Positions 7,342 through 13,698 of a stretch of DNA of 37,399 nt are shown here, one piece after another. Numbering within the stretch: the first letter of the stretch is position 1; every line of letters starts with the position of its first letter. The stretch is from Streptococcus hyovaginalis DSM 12219. GTDB lineage: Bacteria > Bacillota > Bacilli > Lactobacillales > Streptococcaceae. The stretch spans positions 4,675 through 42,073 of the forward strand of contig NZ_ATVP01000015.1 of the NCBI RefSeq assembly GCF_000420785.1, in the 5' to 3' direction. The position numbers were made by a program, and so were the translations under genes. A model generated the notes under the pieces. The model saw only the letters and a list, made by a program, of their open reading frames with translations. It was not told the DNA's origin and ran no database searches.

Positions 7342-7449
7342 ATCAATAAATTACTAAAATCCCTTTAATAACGGCTTGCCTGCTGTTATTGGATTTAGTT
7401 TAATTGTGTGAAAAGGCTTGGAAGTTTGGTCGCTGTCAAAGCCTTTTTT
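7342..7449 (+). ncRNA. Candidate small RNA related to the integrase leader
   Basis: It starts about 7 nt after the strong extended -10 at 7330-7335 and ends at an intrinsic terminator (AAAAGGCTT 7411-7419 with AAGCCTTTT 7439-7447, T run to 7449). Near the 5' end a hairpin (AATAACGGC 7367-7375 with GCTGTTATT 7382-7390) has TTGCCT as loop. Positions 7356-7385 match 28 of 30 bases with the integrase leader at 10468-10497. No reading frame is apparent. The 302 bases between 7167 and 7468 hold nothing else. Because it is transcribed opposite to the operon, the operon's own transcript would carry the complement of the integrase leader. Confidence 0.6.
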
Positions 7450-7468
7450 GTTGCTCTCACGCGCCATT

Positions 7469-7678
7469 CTAGTGGTGCGTTTTTTCTTTGCCTTCAGAAC
7501 GTTCATTGTGTTCGATATACAAATGGTTCAAGTCTCGAACTGCTAGCTCTAACATGATCCGAGTTGATGGCTCAACCTCGGCTAAGTCATCTAAATCATC
7601 AGCAACTATATCTAACGCTGATATTATTGTTAGTAAATTAGCGACTAACGTTTGATATTCTAACTTCTCTTTATTCAC
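7469..7678 (-). CDS. Small helical protein, paralogue B
   Basis: 69 aa, acidic helices with a basic tail. Paralogue of the 61-aa protein at 6716-6901: IISALDIVADDLDD and MLELAVRDLNHLYIEHNERS line up with its counterpart. Preceded by AAGGAG at a spacing of about 10. Follows the second BRO protein by 13 bases. Function unknown. Confidence 0.65.
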   Translation of the reverse strand: MNKEKLEYQTLVANLLTIISALDIVADDLDDLAEVEPSTRIMLELAVRDLNHLYIEHNERSEGKEKTHH

Positions 7679-7691
7679 GATTCACTCCTTT

Positions 7692-8297
7692 TTATTGTCT
7701 GCTGTATATGGTATCTGCAATGCTGAAATCAAGCCCAAACTTATCTCTCATCACCATAAGTTCAACGGTATCATCTAGGATTTCTTCACGGTCTTTTAGC
7801 ATTGATTCGGTCATATCTGACTTACCGACCATCTTAGAAAAACCGTATTTATTTGATACTGCCTTATTAGCAATAGTATTAGCCTTGATAAGGTCACGTT
7901 TAGAAACTGATTTTAAACCTGTTTCTAACTTTGCCATAGCTTGTTTTTGGTGCTCCTTATCCAACATCCTGAATACTTGGAAACCTTCAAGCCCTGTCAC
8001 TTGGCGTAGTTGCTTAATCGTTTCAAATACCCACTTTTTAAACTGCTTAGCTTCCTTTTTGCGACTTGAAAAAATAGCTTCGTAGATACCGAACTCGTTA
8101 ACAATAAGAGTTTCTTGCGTTCTGCCCATTCTATCTTTTATGCCCACCCTTGAAAGGTGGTCATCTTCTAAACGCGACCGAACTTTATCAGTCCTTAAAT
8201 TTAAAGCGCGTGTAATATCAGACAACACCGCCCACCATTCGCCATTATGTTCTATAAAACGGATACTGTTGCCGTTCCAGTTTTCTACTTTTTGCAT
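7692..8297 (-). CDS. BRO-N domain antirepressor-like protein
   Basis: 201 aa. BRO-N domain at about 8-105: IRFIEHNGEWWAVLSDITRA, SRVGIKDRMGRTQETLIVNE, then FGIYEAIFSSRKKEAKQFKKW. The C-terminal part is helical and charged. BRO/Ant proteins in phages bind DNA or bind repressors to relieve repression. Strong ribosome binding site (AGGAGGTCAATT before ATG), 10 bases after the stop of another BRO gene. Satellites are often induced by protein-protein antirepression, so one of the two BRO genes may set the repressor free; which one is unknown. Confidence 0.82.
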   Translation of the reverse strand: MQKVENWNGNSIRFIEHNGEWWAVLSDITRALNLRTDKVRSRLEDDHLSRVGIKDRMGRTQETLIVNEFGIYEAIFSSRKKEAKQFKKWVFETIKQLRQVTGLEGFQVFRMLDKEHQKQAMAKLETGLKSVSKRDLIKANTIANKAVSNKYGFSKMVGKSDMTESMLKDREEILDDTVELMVMRDKFGLDFSIADTIYSRQ

Positions 8298-8307
8298 AAT
8301 TGACCTC

Positions 8308-9090
8308 CTATTGCCCTGTTAACTGGTGCCATTTCTCACTGCTTGCGTCTTCATGGCTCAAAGTCAGAATGATACGATTGATAACTACCATGCCTTTATT
8401 GATGTCACTGATATTATCTAGTTTCTGTAAGTCAGCAAGTTTCCCCTTGATATAAGACAAGTCATCTATTACTGGCGCTGGTGTCGGTTCTACCAACTCG
8501 CCTGCCATGTAATATCCTTTTTGACGGATTTCTTTTAGAATTTCCTTAACAGCTTTCTTAAACTCTTTGGCTAGCGGTTTGCGTGATTGGAAAAGCACTT
8601 CATATAGTCCTTGCTCAGTTAAAAACCAAACTTTTGTACCGTTGTTGATTAGGGTATGACTATTAGGGATACCCTTGATTTTTTCATCCTCATCAACCAT
8701 AGCGAGCATTTTAGCTGTGTTGTATTTTCCTTGTGCTGTCTTTTGGTAGTCAATCATTTCAGCAATATCTCTGGCCATAAACAAAGGATTTTCAAAATCT
8801 CCATAAATGTCTAATCTCAAACCATTAAAGTTATCTGTACGGATTACTTCTAAATAATGGTCTTGATCGTTTGTCTCTTCAAAAATACTTACTTGTGTTG
8901 CCATAGTTTCTTTCACCTCTCTATAAAGCTTGTTCAGTTTCCTTCTACTAACTTGGTTAGGTTTGTGTTTGCCACGCGCCCACTTGCCAACGGTTCGTGG
9001 GTCGGTGCCCAAACGTTGCCCAATCTCTACCAAGTTCAAGTTATAGGAAGTTCTCAGCTCGTCTATGACTTTGCTATAATTCCTTTTCAT
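8308..9090 (-). CDS. HTH-BRO fusion, probable antirepressor
   Basis: 260 aa as one frame. Residues 1-62 are a small helix-turn-helix (NLVEIGQRLGTDPRTVGKWA). Residues about 75-190 are a BRO-N domain (FNGLRLDIYGDFENPLFMAR, WFLTEQGLYEVLFQSRKPLA). The C-terminus is a helical tail. An internal ATG at 8904 (MATQVSIFEE) has a much better ribosome binding site (GAGAGGTG, nine bases) than the first ATG at 9090, so a BRO-only product of 198 aa is possible, alone or in addition. It is the second gene of the leftward operon, right after the Cro-like gene. Confidence 0.8.
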   Translation of the reverse strand: MKRNYSKVIDELRTSYNLNLVEIGQRLGTDPRTVGKWARGKHKPNQVSRRKLNKLYREVKETMATQVSIFEETNDQDHYLEVIRTDNFNGLRLDIYGDFENPLFMARDIAEMIDYQKTAQGKYNTAKMLAMVDEDEKIKGIPNSHTLINNGTKVWFLTEQGLYEVLFQSRKPLAKEFKKAVKEILKEIRQKGYYMAGELVEPTPAPVIDDLSYIKGKLADLQKLDNISDINKGMVVINRIILTLSHEDASSEKWHQLTGQ

Positions 9091-9136
9091 ACTTTCTTGC
9101 CGTCCATGTAAACAATGTTCATTGTGCGCCTCCTTT

Positions 9137-9325
9137 TTAATAATCTTTTGCTAGCCATTCCATAACAGAACTATAAATCCGTTTGGGGGCTTTATAATTT
9201 CCTGCTAGTATTTTAGGTACTGTGCGACTAGCTACCCCTATCTCTTTAGCGAACTCGTATTGTTTTAATTGTTTATCTGCAATTTTTCTTCGAATTGCTT
9301 TAGCTTGGGTTTCTGTAATAATCAT
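9137..9325 (-). CDS. Cro-like helix-turn-helix protein
   Basis: 62 aa. A single compact helix-turn-helix (QYEFAKEIGVASRTVPKILA) with flanking helices. First gene of the leftward operon, divergent from the CI-like repressor and separated from it by the operator ladder. In size and position it matches Cro or an early activator. Ribosome binding site AAGGAGAG. Confidence 0.82.
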   Translation of the reverse strand: MIITETQAKAIRRKIADKQLKQYEFAKEIGVASRTVPKILAGNYKAPKRIYSSVMEWLAKDY

Positions 9326-9357
9326 GTCCTCACTCTCCTTTTTCTGTTGCTATTTTT

Positions 9358-9434
9358 GTTCTTTTTTTGAGAACAGATTCATTTTACATTCTCTTTTGGA
9401 GAATGTCAATAGATTTTGTTCTTTTTTTGAGAAT
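9358..9434. promoter_or_regulatory. Operator ladder of the genetic switch
   Basis: Three 17-bp palindromes with the pattern RTTCT-N7-AGAAY lie at 9358-9374, 9388-9404 and 9418-9434. Their starts are exactly 30 bp apart, so they face the same side of the helix. A half-site ATTCT at 9448-9452 continues the same 30-bp register toward the repressor promoter. The middle operator fills the spacer of the leftward promoter. Confidence 0.85.
9381..9409 (-). promoter_or_regulatory. Leftward early promoter
   Basis: On the minus strand TTGACA (9409-9404), a 17-nt spacer and TAAAAT (9386-9381). The spacer is occupied by the middle palindromic operator, so repressor binding would exclude RNA polymerase. 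This promoter should drive the whole leftward operon. Confidence 0.85.
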
Positions 9435-9438
9435 TTTT

Positions 9439-9468
9439 TTGCTTGTTATTCTATTTTTGTGTTATACT
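9439..9468 (+). promoter_or_regulatory. Repressor promoter
   Basis: Extended -10 TGTTATACT (TATACT at 9463-9468) with a weak -35 TTGCTT at 9439-9444. It lies immediately right of the third operator, so repressor bound there could act on its own synthesis. Confidence 0.6.
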
Positions 9469-9505
9469 TATTTTGAAAAAATTTATTTCCTTTAAGGAGA
9501 ACAAT

Positions 9506-10090
9506 ATGGCAAATAGGATGAATAGATTAAAAGAGCTACGGAAAAGAGACGGAATTTCATTAAAAAAACTTAGTGGTGAATTGAAAAAACAATATAAAAT
9601 AATAGTTTCAAGTAGTCAGCTTATGTATTATGAAAAAGGAGAAAGACAACCAAGAAACAAGGAACTTTGGGGAAAACTTGCCGATTTTTTTAAAGTTTCT
9701 GAAAGCTACTTATTAGGGTATAGTTCTGAACCTAATGTTAACTTCTCCCCTGTAAAAGAGTTGAAAGATGACAATGACAAAGTTCAAAAGGGTAAAAAAA
9801 TCTTTCAAGACTATAAAGGGGAGGAGGCTGTTAAAAAATTTGAGAATGATGTTTTATTGTGGTACACGGAAAAATATAGTGATATAGATGATGAAAACCC
9901 GACACCATCATTTTTTGCTGATAATTTCAAAAATCAAGTTTATTTTACACTTGCTGAAAGTCAAACATTCAACAATTACATATCTTTACTCCTAACTGAT
10001 TTCTTTTCCTTGCCCTATAATGATTGGGATAGGATAGCTCTCATGATTGCTGGTTATTCTGAAAAATTAAATAAAACTGATGAAGATTAA
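9506..10090 (+). CDS. CI-like XRE repressor
   Basis: 194 aa from MANRMNRLKELRKRDGIS, chosen for AAGGAG upstream. Residues about 5-70 are an XRE helix-turn-helix (SLKKLSGELKKQYKIIVSSS, then YYEKGERQPRNKELWGKLAD). The C-terminal 100 residues lack the serine/lysine signature of S24 self-cleaving repressors, so direct SOS cleavage is not expected. That fits satellite biology, in which induction comes from a helper-phage protein or from an antirepressor. It should bind the adjacent palindromes and silence the leftward promoter. The next 400 bases to the integrase contain no gene; a GCCTATATAGGC palindrome at 10131-10142 followed by TTTT may be a weak terminator. Confidence 0.85.
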   Translation: MANRMNRLKELRKRDGISLKKLSGELKKQYKIIVSSSQLMYYEKGERQPRNKELWGKLADFFKVSESYLLGYSSEPNVNFSPVKELKDDNDKVQKGKKIFQDYKGEEAVKKFENDVLLWYTEKYSDIDDENPTPSFFADNFKNQVYFTLAESQTFNNYISLLLTDFFSLPYNDWDRIALMIAGYSEKLNKTDED

Positions 10091-10447
10091 GCAATAAAAA
10101 CTCATGTATAAATACCTAACCAAACCACGCGCCTATATAGGCTTTTATGCTCACATTTGCCAACATTCCAAAATCTGAAAGATAGGTTTTTCTAGGTTTT
10201 CTTTCAAGTTATTTCAAGTTTTCTACGTGCTACACCTTAAAAGATGTCAATTTTTGTCTAGTTTTGTAAATACGCCTTTCAACAAAATCAGTATTTTTTA
10301 GTAAAATGCGCGTGATACAAAATTATCTCACCCTTACCATTTCATAAAGGCGCTTAAATGCTCTGTATAGCGTTTTAACCTCAATCAATATAAATGACTA
10401 TCTACCCAAAATAAACGAAAATAGGGGCGTTCTCGTAAGCCTCAGCA

Positions 10448-10518
10448 TGATATAAACCTAATACTTCAAAATCTTTTTAATAACGGCTTGCCTGCTGATG
10501 TTTAGAAAGGTTTTTATC
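10448..10518 (+). promoter_or_regulatory. Integrase promoter and leader
   Basis: Extended -10 TGATATAAA (TATAAA at 10451-10456) without a clear -35. Positions 10468-10497 repeat 7356-7385 with two mismatches and end in CTTGCCTGCTG. The rest of 10091-10447 is AT-rich and shows only short repeats (TTTCAAGTT twice near 10200). Confidence 0.5.
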
Positions 10519-11664
10519 ATGAAAATCAAACCAATTACAAAGAAAAACGGTGCGATTGTGTACCGTGCTAATGTTTATTTAGGTACTGACCAAGTAACGG
10601 GTAAGAAAGCTAAAACAAGCGTAACAGGTAGGACAAGAAAAGAGGTTAAGCAAAAAGCAAAGCACGCGCAAGATGAATTCATTTCTAATGGCTACACTGT
10701 TACTAAAGTTGTGCCGATAAAGAATTATCAAGAATTGGCTGAGTTATGGCTAGAAAGCTACCAACTTACTGTAAAGCCTCAAACATTCATAGCAACTAAG
10801 AGAATGCTCTATAATCACTTAATACCAGTCTTTGGCGCTTTGAAATTAAATAAGCTATCTGTTAGCTATATTCAAGGCTTTATCAATGATTTATCTGCTG
10901 AGTTGGTACATTATAGCGTTGTCCACTCTATCAATAGGCGTGTCTTACAATATGGGGTATCTCTCCAGTTATTGCCATTCAATCCTGCGCGTGATGTCAT
11001 GTTGCCTAAAGTACCAAAAAAAGAAAATAAGGCTATTAAGTTCATAGCTCCAGAAGATTTAAAAGCGTTAATGGCTTATATGGAAAAGCTAGCCAATAAG
11101 AAATTCAGTTATTTCTTTGATTATGTCTTATACAGCGTTTTACTTGCTACTGGTTGCCGATTTGGGGAAGTAGTAGCCCTAGAATGGTCTGATATTGACC
11201 TAGAGAATGGAACTATCAGCATAACTAAGAATTACAGCAGGTTACTAAAGTTAATTGGTACGCCAAAAAGTAAAGCAGGGGTAAGGGTCATAAGCATAGA
11301 CAAGAAAACAATCAATCTGCTACGACTTTACAAGAATAGGCAACGACAAATATTTATAGAGACTGGGGCGCGTGTTTCTGCTGTGGTGTTTGCGACACCC
11401 ACAAAGGAATATCAAAACATGGCGACTAGGCAAGAAAGTCTAGATAGGCGCATTACTGAAATTGGTATCCCTCGCTTTACCTTTCACGCTTTCCGTCACA
11501 CTCACGCTAGTTTATTGCTAAATGCTGGTATCAGCTATAAAGAATTACAATACCGCCTAGGTCATGCAACCTTAGCCATGACCATGGATATTTACAGTCA
11601 CCTTTCAATGGACAAAGAAAAAGAGGCAGTTTCTTATTACGAAAAAGCCATAAATTCTTTATAA
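10519..11664 (+). CDS. int: Tyrosine integrase of the satellite
   Basis: 381 aa from MKIKPITKKNGAIVYRANVY, preceded by GAAAGG; an in-frame ATG 21 bases earlier has no such site. Residues 1-60 are an AP2-like arm-DNA-binding domain, about 65-165 a core-binding SAM-like domain, and the rest the catalytic domain with the first arginine in TGCRFGEVVALEW, HAFRHTH and GHATLAMTMDIYSH containing the tyrosine. It ends 20 bases before attR and should carry out integration and excision between the 95-bp repeats. Confidence 0.95.
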   Translation: MKIKPITKKNGAIVYRANVYLGTDQVTGKKAKTSVTGRTRKEVKQKAKHAQDEFISNGYTVTKVVPIKNYQELAELWLESYQLTVKPQTFIATKRMLYNHLIPVFGALKLNKLSVSYIQGFINDLSAELVHYSVVHSINRRVLQYGVSLQLLPFNPARDVMLPKVPKKENKAIKFIAPEDLKALMAYMEKLANKKFSYFFDYVLYSVLLATGCRFGEVVALEWSDIDLENGTISITKNYSRLLKLIGTPKSKAGVRVISIDKKTINLLRLYKNRQRQIFIETGARVSAVVFATPTKEYQNMATRQESLDRRITEIGIPRFTFHAFRHTHASLLLNAGISYKELQYRLGHATLAMTMDIYSHLSMDKEKEAVSYYEKAINSL

Positions 11665-11677
11665 GTCCACAAAAAGG
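11663..11677 (+). promoter_or_regulatory. Probable integrase arm-type site, right end
   Basis: AAGTCCACAAAAAGG, an exact copy of 197-211, overlapping the integrase stop codon and ending 7 bases before attR. It overlaps TCCACA, which stands 17 bases before a TATATT inside the repeat (11688-11693), a possible hybrid promoter for the downstream gene. Confidence 0.5.
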
Positions 11678-11684
11678 TGAACAA

Positions 11685-11779
11685 ATTTATATTTTAGAAC
11701 TCATAGGCTTATTGAAAAGCCTATTAAATCAACGTTTATAGACAGTAAAGGAGAAAATCATGACATTTGAAGACATTTT
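11685..11779 (+). repeat. attR direct repeat
   Basis: Identical to 1-95. It supplies the leader, hairpin (11703-11710 with 11717-11724), ribosome binding site and first six codons of the intact DUF2829 gene, so integration restores the 5' end of the target from the element's own att sequence. Confidence 0.93.
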
Positions 11780-11996
11780 ACCGGGCCTCAAGGCCAAGAA
11801 AAAATATGTTCGCACAGGTTGGGGAGGTACCGAAAATTATGTTCAACTCTTTGATATTATCGAGGTGGATGGCGTTAAGCTCGAGGCGACGCCCTATTTT
11901 TTGATTAATGTGACGGGTGACGGTGAAGGCTTCAGTATGTGGAGCCCAACGCCTTGCGATGTTTTAGCAGAAGACTGGGTTGAAGTGAATGACTAA
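11760..11996 (+). CDS. DUF2829 protein, Tad2-like
   Basis: 78 aa, full length for the family. Typical features are the opening TFEDILPGLKAKKKYVRTGW, the central aromatic segment and the closing MWSPTPCDVLAEDWVEV. DUF2829 includes phage Tad2, which counters Thoeris defence by sequestering a signalling nucleotide, but chromosomal members are common and their roles are mostly unknown. The first codons lie in attR. It overlaps the next gene by 8 bases. Any role in anti-defence here is inference from the family. Confidence 0.85.
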   Translation: MTFEDILPGLKAKKKYVRTGWGGTENYVQLFDIIEVDGVKLEATPYFLINVTGDGEGFSMWSPTPCDVLAEDWVEVND

Positions 11997-12690
11997 AACG
12001 GTCTTAGTCACAGGAGCAGCATCTGGGATTGGTTTAGCGCAAGTACAGCTATTTTTAGAAAAAGGCTATGTAGTTTATGGTGTCGACAAGTCGTCAAGTC
12101 CAGACGTGTCTCATACTAACTTCACATTTTTTCAGTTGGATCTGAAAGAGAACTTAGGTTCGCCTTATAATCAGGTACCTCAGGTAGATATTTTATGCAA
12201 TACTGCTGGTATTTTGGATGACTACAAGCCTTTGTTAGCTATTTCCGAAGACGATTTTCAAAGCGTTATGGAGACCAATTTTTTTGCAACCGTGAAACTC
12301 ACGCGACATTATCTGGAAAAGATGGTGGCTAATAAATCTGGAATTATTATTACCATGTGTTCCATTGCCAGTTTTTTAGCTGGTGGTGGTGGTGCTGCCT
12401 ATACGTCATCCAAACATGCTTTGGCAGGGTTTACCCGCCAGTTAGCTCTTGATTATGCTAAAGATGGCATTCAAGTCTTTGGTATCGCACCTGGCGCTGT
12501 TAAAACAGGTATGACGGCTGCTGATTTTGAACCGGGAGGATTGGCGGATTGGGTAGCAGACCAGACACCGATTGGTCGCTGGACTCAACCTGAGGAAGTT
12601 GCAGAGTTAACTCTCATGTTGGCTTCTGGAAAACTTTCTTCTATGCAAGGTGAGATTGTCAAAATTGACGGTGGTTGGAGTTTGAAATAG
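11989..12690 (+). CDS. Short-chain dehydrogenase/reductase
   Basis: 233 aa. Classical SDR features: TGAASGIG cofactor loop (8-15), NTAG (usually NNAG), active-site serine region MCSIAS, YTSSK (Tyr and Lys) and IAPGAVKTGM. NAD(P)(H)-dependent alcohol/keto reductase. The FabG-like 3-oxoacyl-ACP reductases are the closest broad group, but the true fabG normally sits in the fab operon, so the substrate is open. Start overlaps the DUF2829 stop by 8 bases. Confidence 0.9.
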   Translation: MTKTVLVTGAASGIGLAQVQLFLEKGYVVYGVDKSSSPDVSHTNFTFFQLDLKENLGSPYNQVPQVDILCNTAGILDDYKPLLAISEDDFQSVMETNFFATVKLTRHYLEKMVANKSGIIITMCSIASFLAGGGGAAYTSSKHALAGFTRQLALDYAKDGIQVFGIAPGAVKTGMTAADFEPGGLADWVADQTPIGRWTQPEEVAELTLMLASGKLSSMQGEIVKIDGGWSLK

Positions 12691-12702
12691 GAGAAGATAT
12701 TT

Positions 12703-13248
12703 ATGCTAGAAACAGCACGTTTATTGCTCCGTCCTTGGACGGTGGATGATGCGGAGGATCTCTTTGTTCTGGCCTCGGACCCAGAAATCGGACCGCGTGC
12801 AGGCTGGCCAGCCCACCAATCCTTAGAAGAAAGTCGGAATATCATCGAAACGGTCTTTGCTCAGTCAGGAACCTATGCTCTTGTGGATAAGGTTTCCGGC
12901 AAGCCTGTCGGTGCCATCGGTTTGATGATTGGCGGTGCTAGTAAGTTGACGACTTCGGACAAGGAAGCGGAGCTGGGCTATTGGCTGGGTCGTGATTATT
13001 GGGGACAAGGTTTGGTCTCAGAGGCTATCCGAGCACTGCTCTGTCATGCCTTTGAAACCCTAGGATTAGAGACAAACTGGTGTGGCTATTTTGAGGGCAA
13101 TGAGCAATCCAAGCGTGCCCAGGTCAAGTGTGGTTTTACCTATCAGTACAAGCTAGAGAATGTTGAGTGTGCGCTGATTGGTGAGGTTCGGACGGAGCAT
13201 GTGACCAGGCTGACCAGAGCCAGTTGGCTAGAAAGCAGGAAAAAATAA
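12703..13248 (+). CDS. GNAT acetyltransferase (RimJ/RimL type)
   Basis: 181 aa. RimJ-like opening LETARLLLRPWTVDDAEDLF, acetyl-CoA-binding region LGYWLGRDYWGQGLVSEAIR and closing GNEQSKRAQVKCGF. Transfers acetyl from acetyl-CoA to an unknown amine. The DNA is visibly richer in G and C than that of its neighbours, suggesting a different history. Its stop TAA overlaps the next ATG by one base. Confidence 0.88.
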   Translation: MLETARLLLRPWTVDDAEDLFVLASDPEIGPRAGWPAHQSLEESRNIIETVFAQSGTYALVDKVSGKPVGAIGLMIGGASKLTTSDKEAELGYWLGRDYWGQGLVSEAIRALLCHAFETLGLETNWCGYFEGNEQSKRAQVKCGFTYQYKLENVECALIGEVRTEHVTRLTRASWLESRKK

Positions 13249-13697
13249 TGACTCCAACACAATTATGGCAAGAATATTTGGCAGTTAATCCGCAGGCAGG
13301 ACCTGAGCCAGAAGCCTGGGCTTTTGGTGCGGTACCAGATGAATTAGCAGACCTAGTAGCGCGCGGTATCAAGACAGCGACCAGCTCTGCCTACGCACTC
13401 TATGACCTAGAGGGCGAAGAAATTCCACAGGCTGGTGGCTATGATATCATTCTGGATAGCCAAGATAATGCCGTTTGTATTATTAAAACGACAAAAGTTT
13501 ATGTCACCCCTTTTTCGCAGGTGACGGAAGAACATGCCAAATTTGAAGGCGAGGGTGATCGTAGTTTGTCTTATTGGCGGCAGGTTCATGAGAAATTCTT
13601 CACTATTTGGCTGGCAGAGGCAGGCTTGACCTTCTCGGAAGATATGCTGGTGGTCTGTGAAGAATTTGAAGTGGTTTATCCATGTAAAGGAGAATAG
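13248..13697 (+). CDS. ASCH-domain protein
   Basis: 149 aa. ASCH fold features: AWAFGAVPDELADLVARGIK, TATSSAYALYDLEGE, then a beta-rich half with DRSLSYWRQVHEKFF. ASCH domains are RNA-binding folds related to PUA, and some members act as nucleoside amidohydrolases. Starts by one-base overlap with the acetyltransferase and shares its elevated GC, so the two look like a transferred pair. Confidence 0.85.
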   Translation: MTPTQLWQEYLAVNPQAGPEPEAWAFGAVPDELADLVARGIKTATSSAYALYDLEGEEIPQAGGYDIILDSQDNAVCIIKTTKVYVTPFSQVTEEHAKFEGEGDRSLSYWRQVHEKFFTIWLAEAGLTFSEDMLVVCEEFEVVYPCKGE

Positions 13698-13698
13698 G

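Larger units (their letters stand above)
1314..11374. repeat. 17 scattered copies of GCGCGTG (Chi-like)
   Basis: Plus-strand GCGCGTG starts at 1762, 2390, 3868, 4710, 5456, 5865, 8206, 10308, 10987 and 11368. The complement CACGCGC starts at 1314, 3118, 4770, 7458, 8973, 10126 and 10663. The remaining 25.7 kb of the window has only four copies (13816, 16474, 31270, 36656). The 7-mer equals the Chi site described for Lactococcus lactis RexAB. Copies fall in genes and spacers alike, with variable flanks, and none lies in the hicAB module. Confidence 0.85.
1..11779. mobile_element. Integrated phage satellite (PICI-like island)
   Basis: The element is flanked by a perfect direct repeat of at least 95 bp and has its integrase next to the right repeat. 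Gene order matches Gram-positive phage-inducible chromosomal islands: integrase and CI-like repressor rightward, then a leftward block with Cro-like protein, antirepressors, small proteins, primase, SF3 helicase, iteron origin and a sigma-like regulator, with a HicAB cargo module at the far end. No terminase, portal, capsid, tail, holin or lysin gene is recognisable, so it cannot make particles alone. A defective prophage is the main alternative, but the compact and undamaged set of control and replication genes argues for a functional satellite. The class is inferred from layout; element boundaries are directly seen. Confidence 0.88.

Noticed and set aside
9506..10090. LexA-like self-cleaving repressor
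   Set aside because: No S24 peptidase signature in the C-terminal part.
1314..11374. GCGCGTG as a codon-usage effect or restriction site
   Set aside because: Copies occur in different frames, on both strands and in spacers, and the 7-mer is not a palindrome as common restriction sites are.
1..11779. Complete or remnant tailed prophage
   Set aside because: No structural, packaging or lysis gene, even broken, and the small size and intact control genes fit a satellite better.
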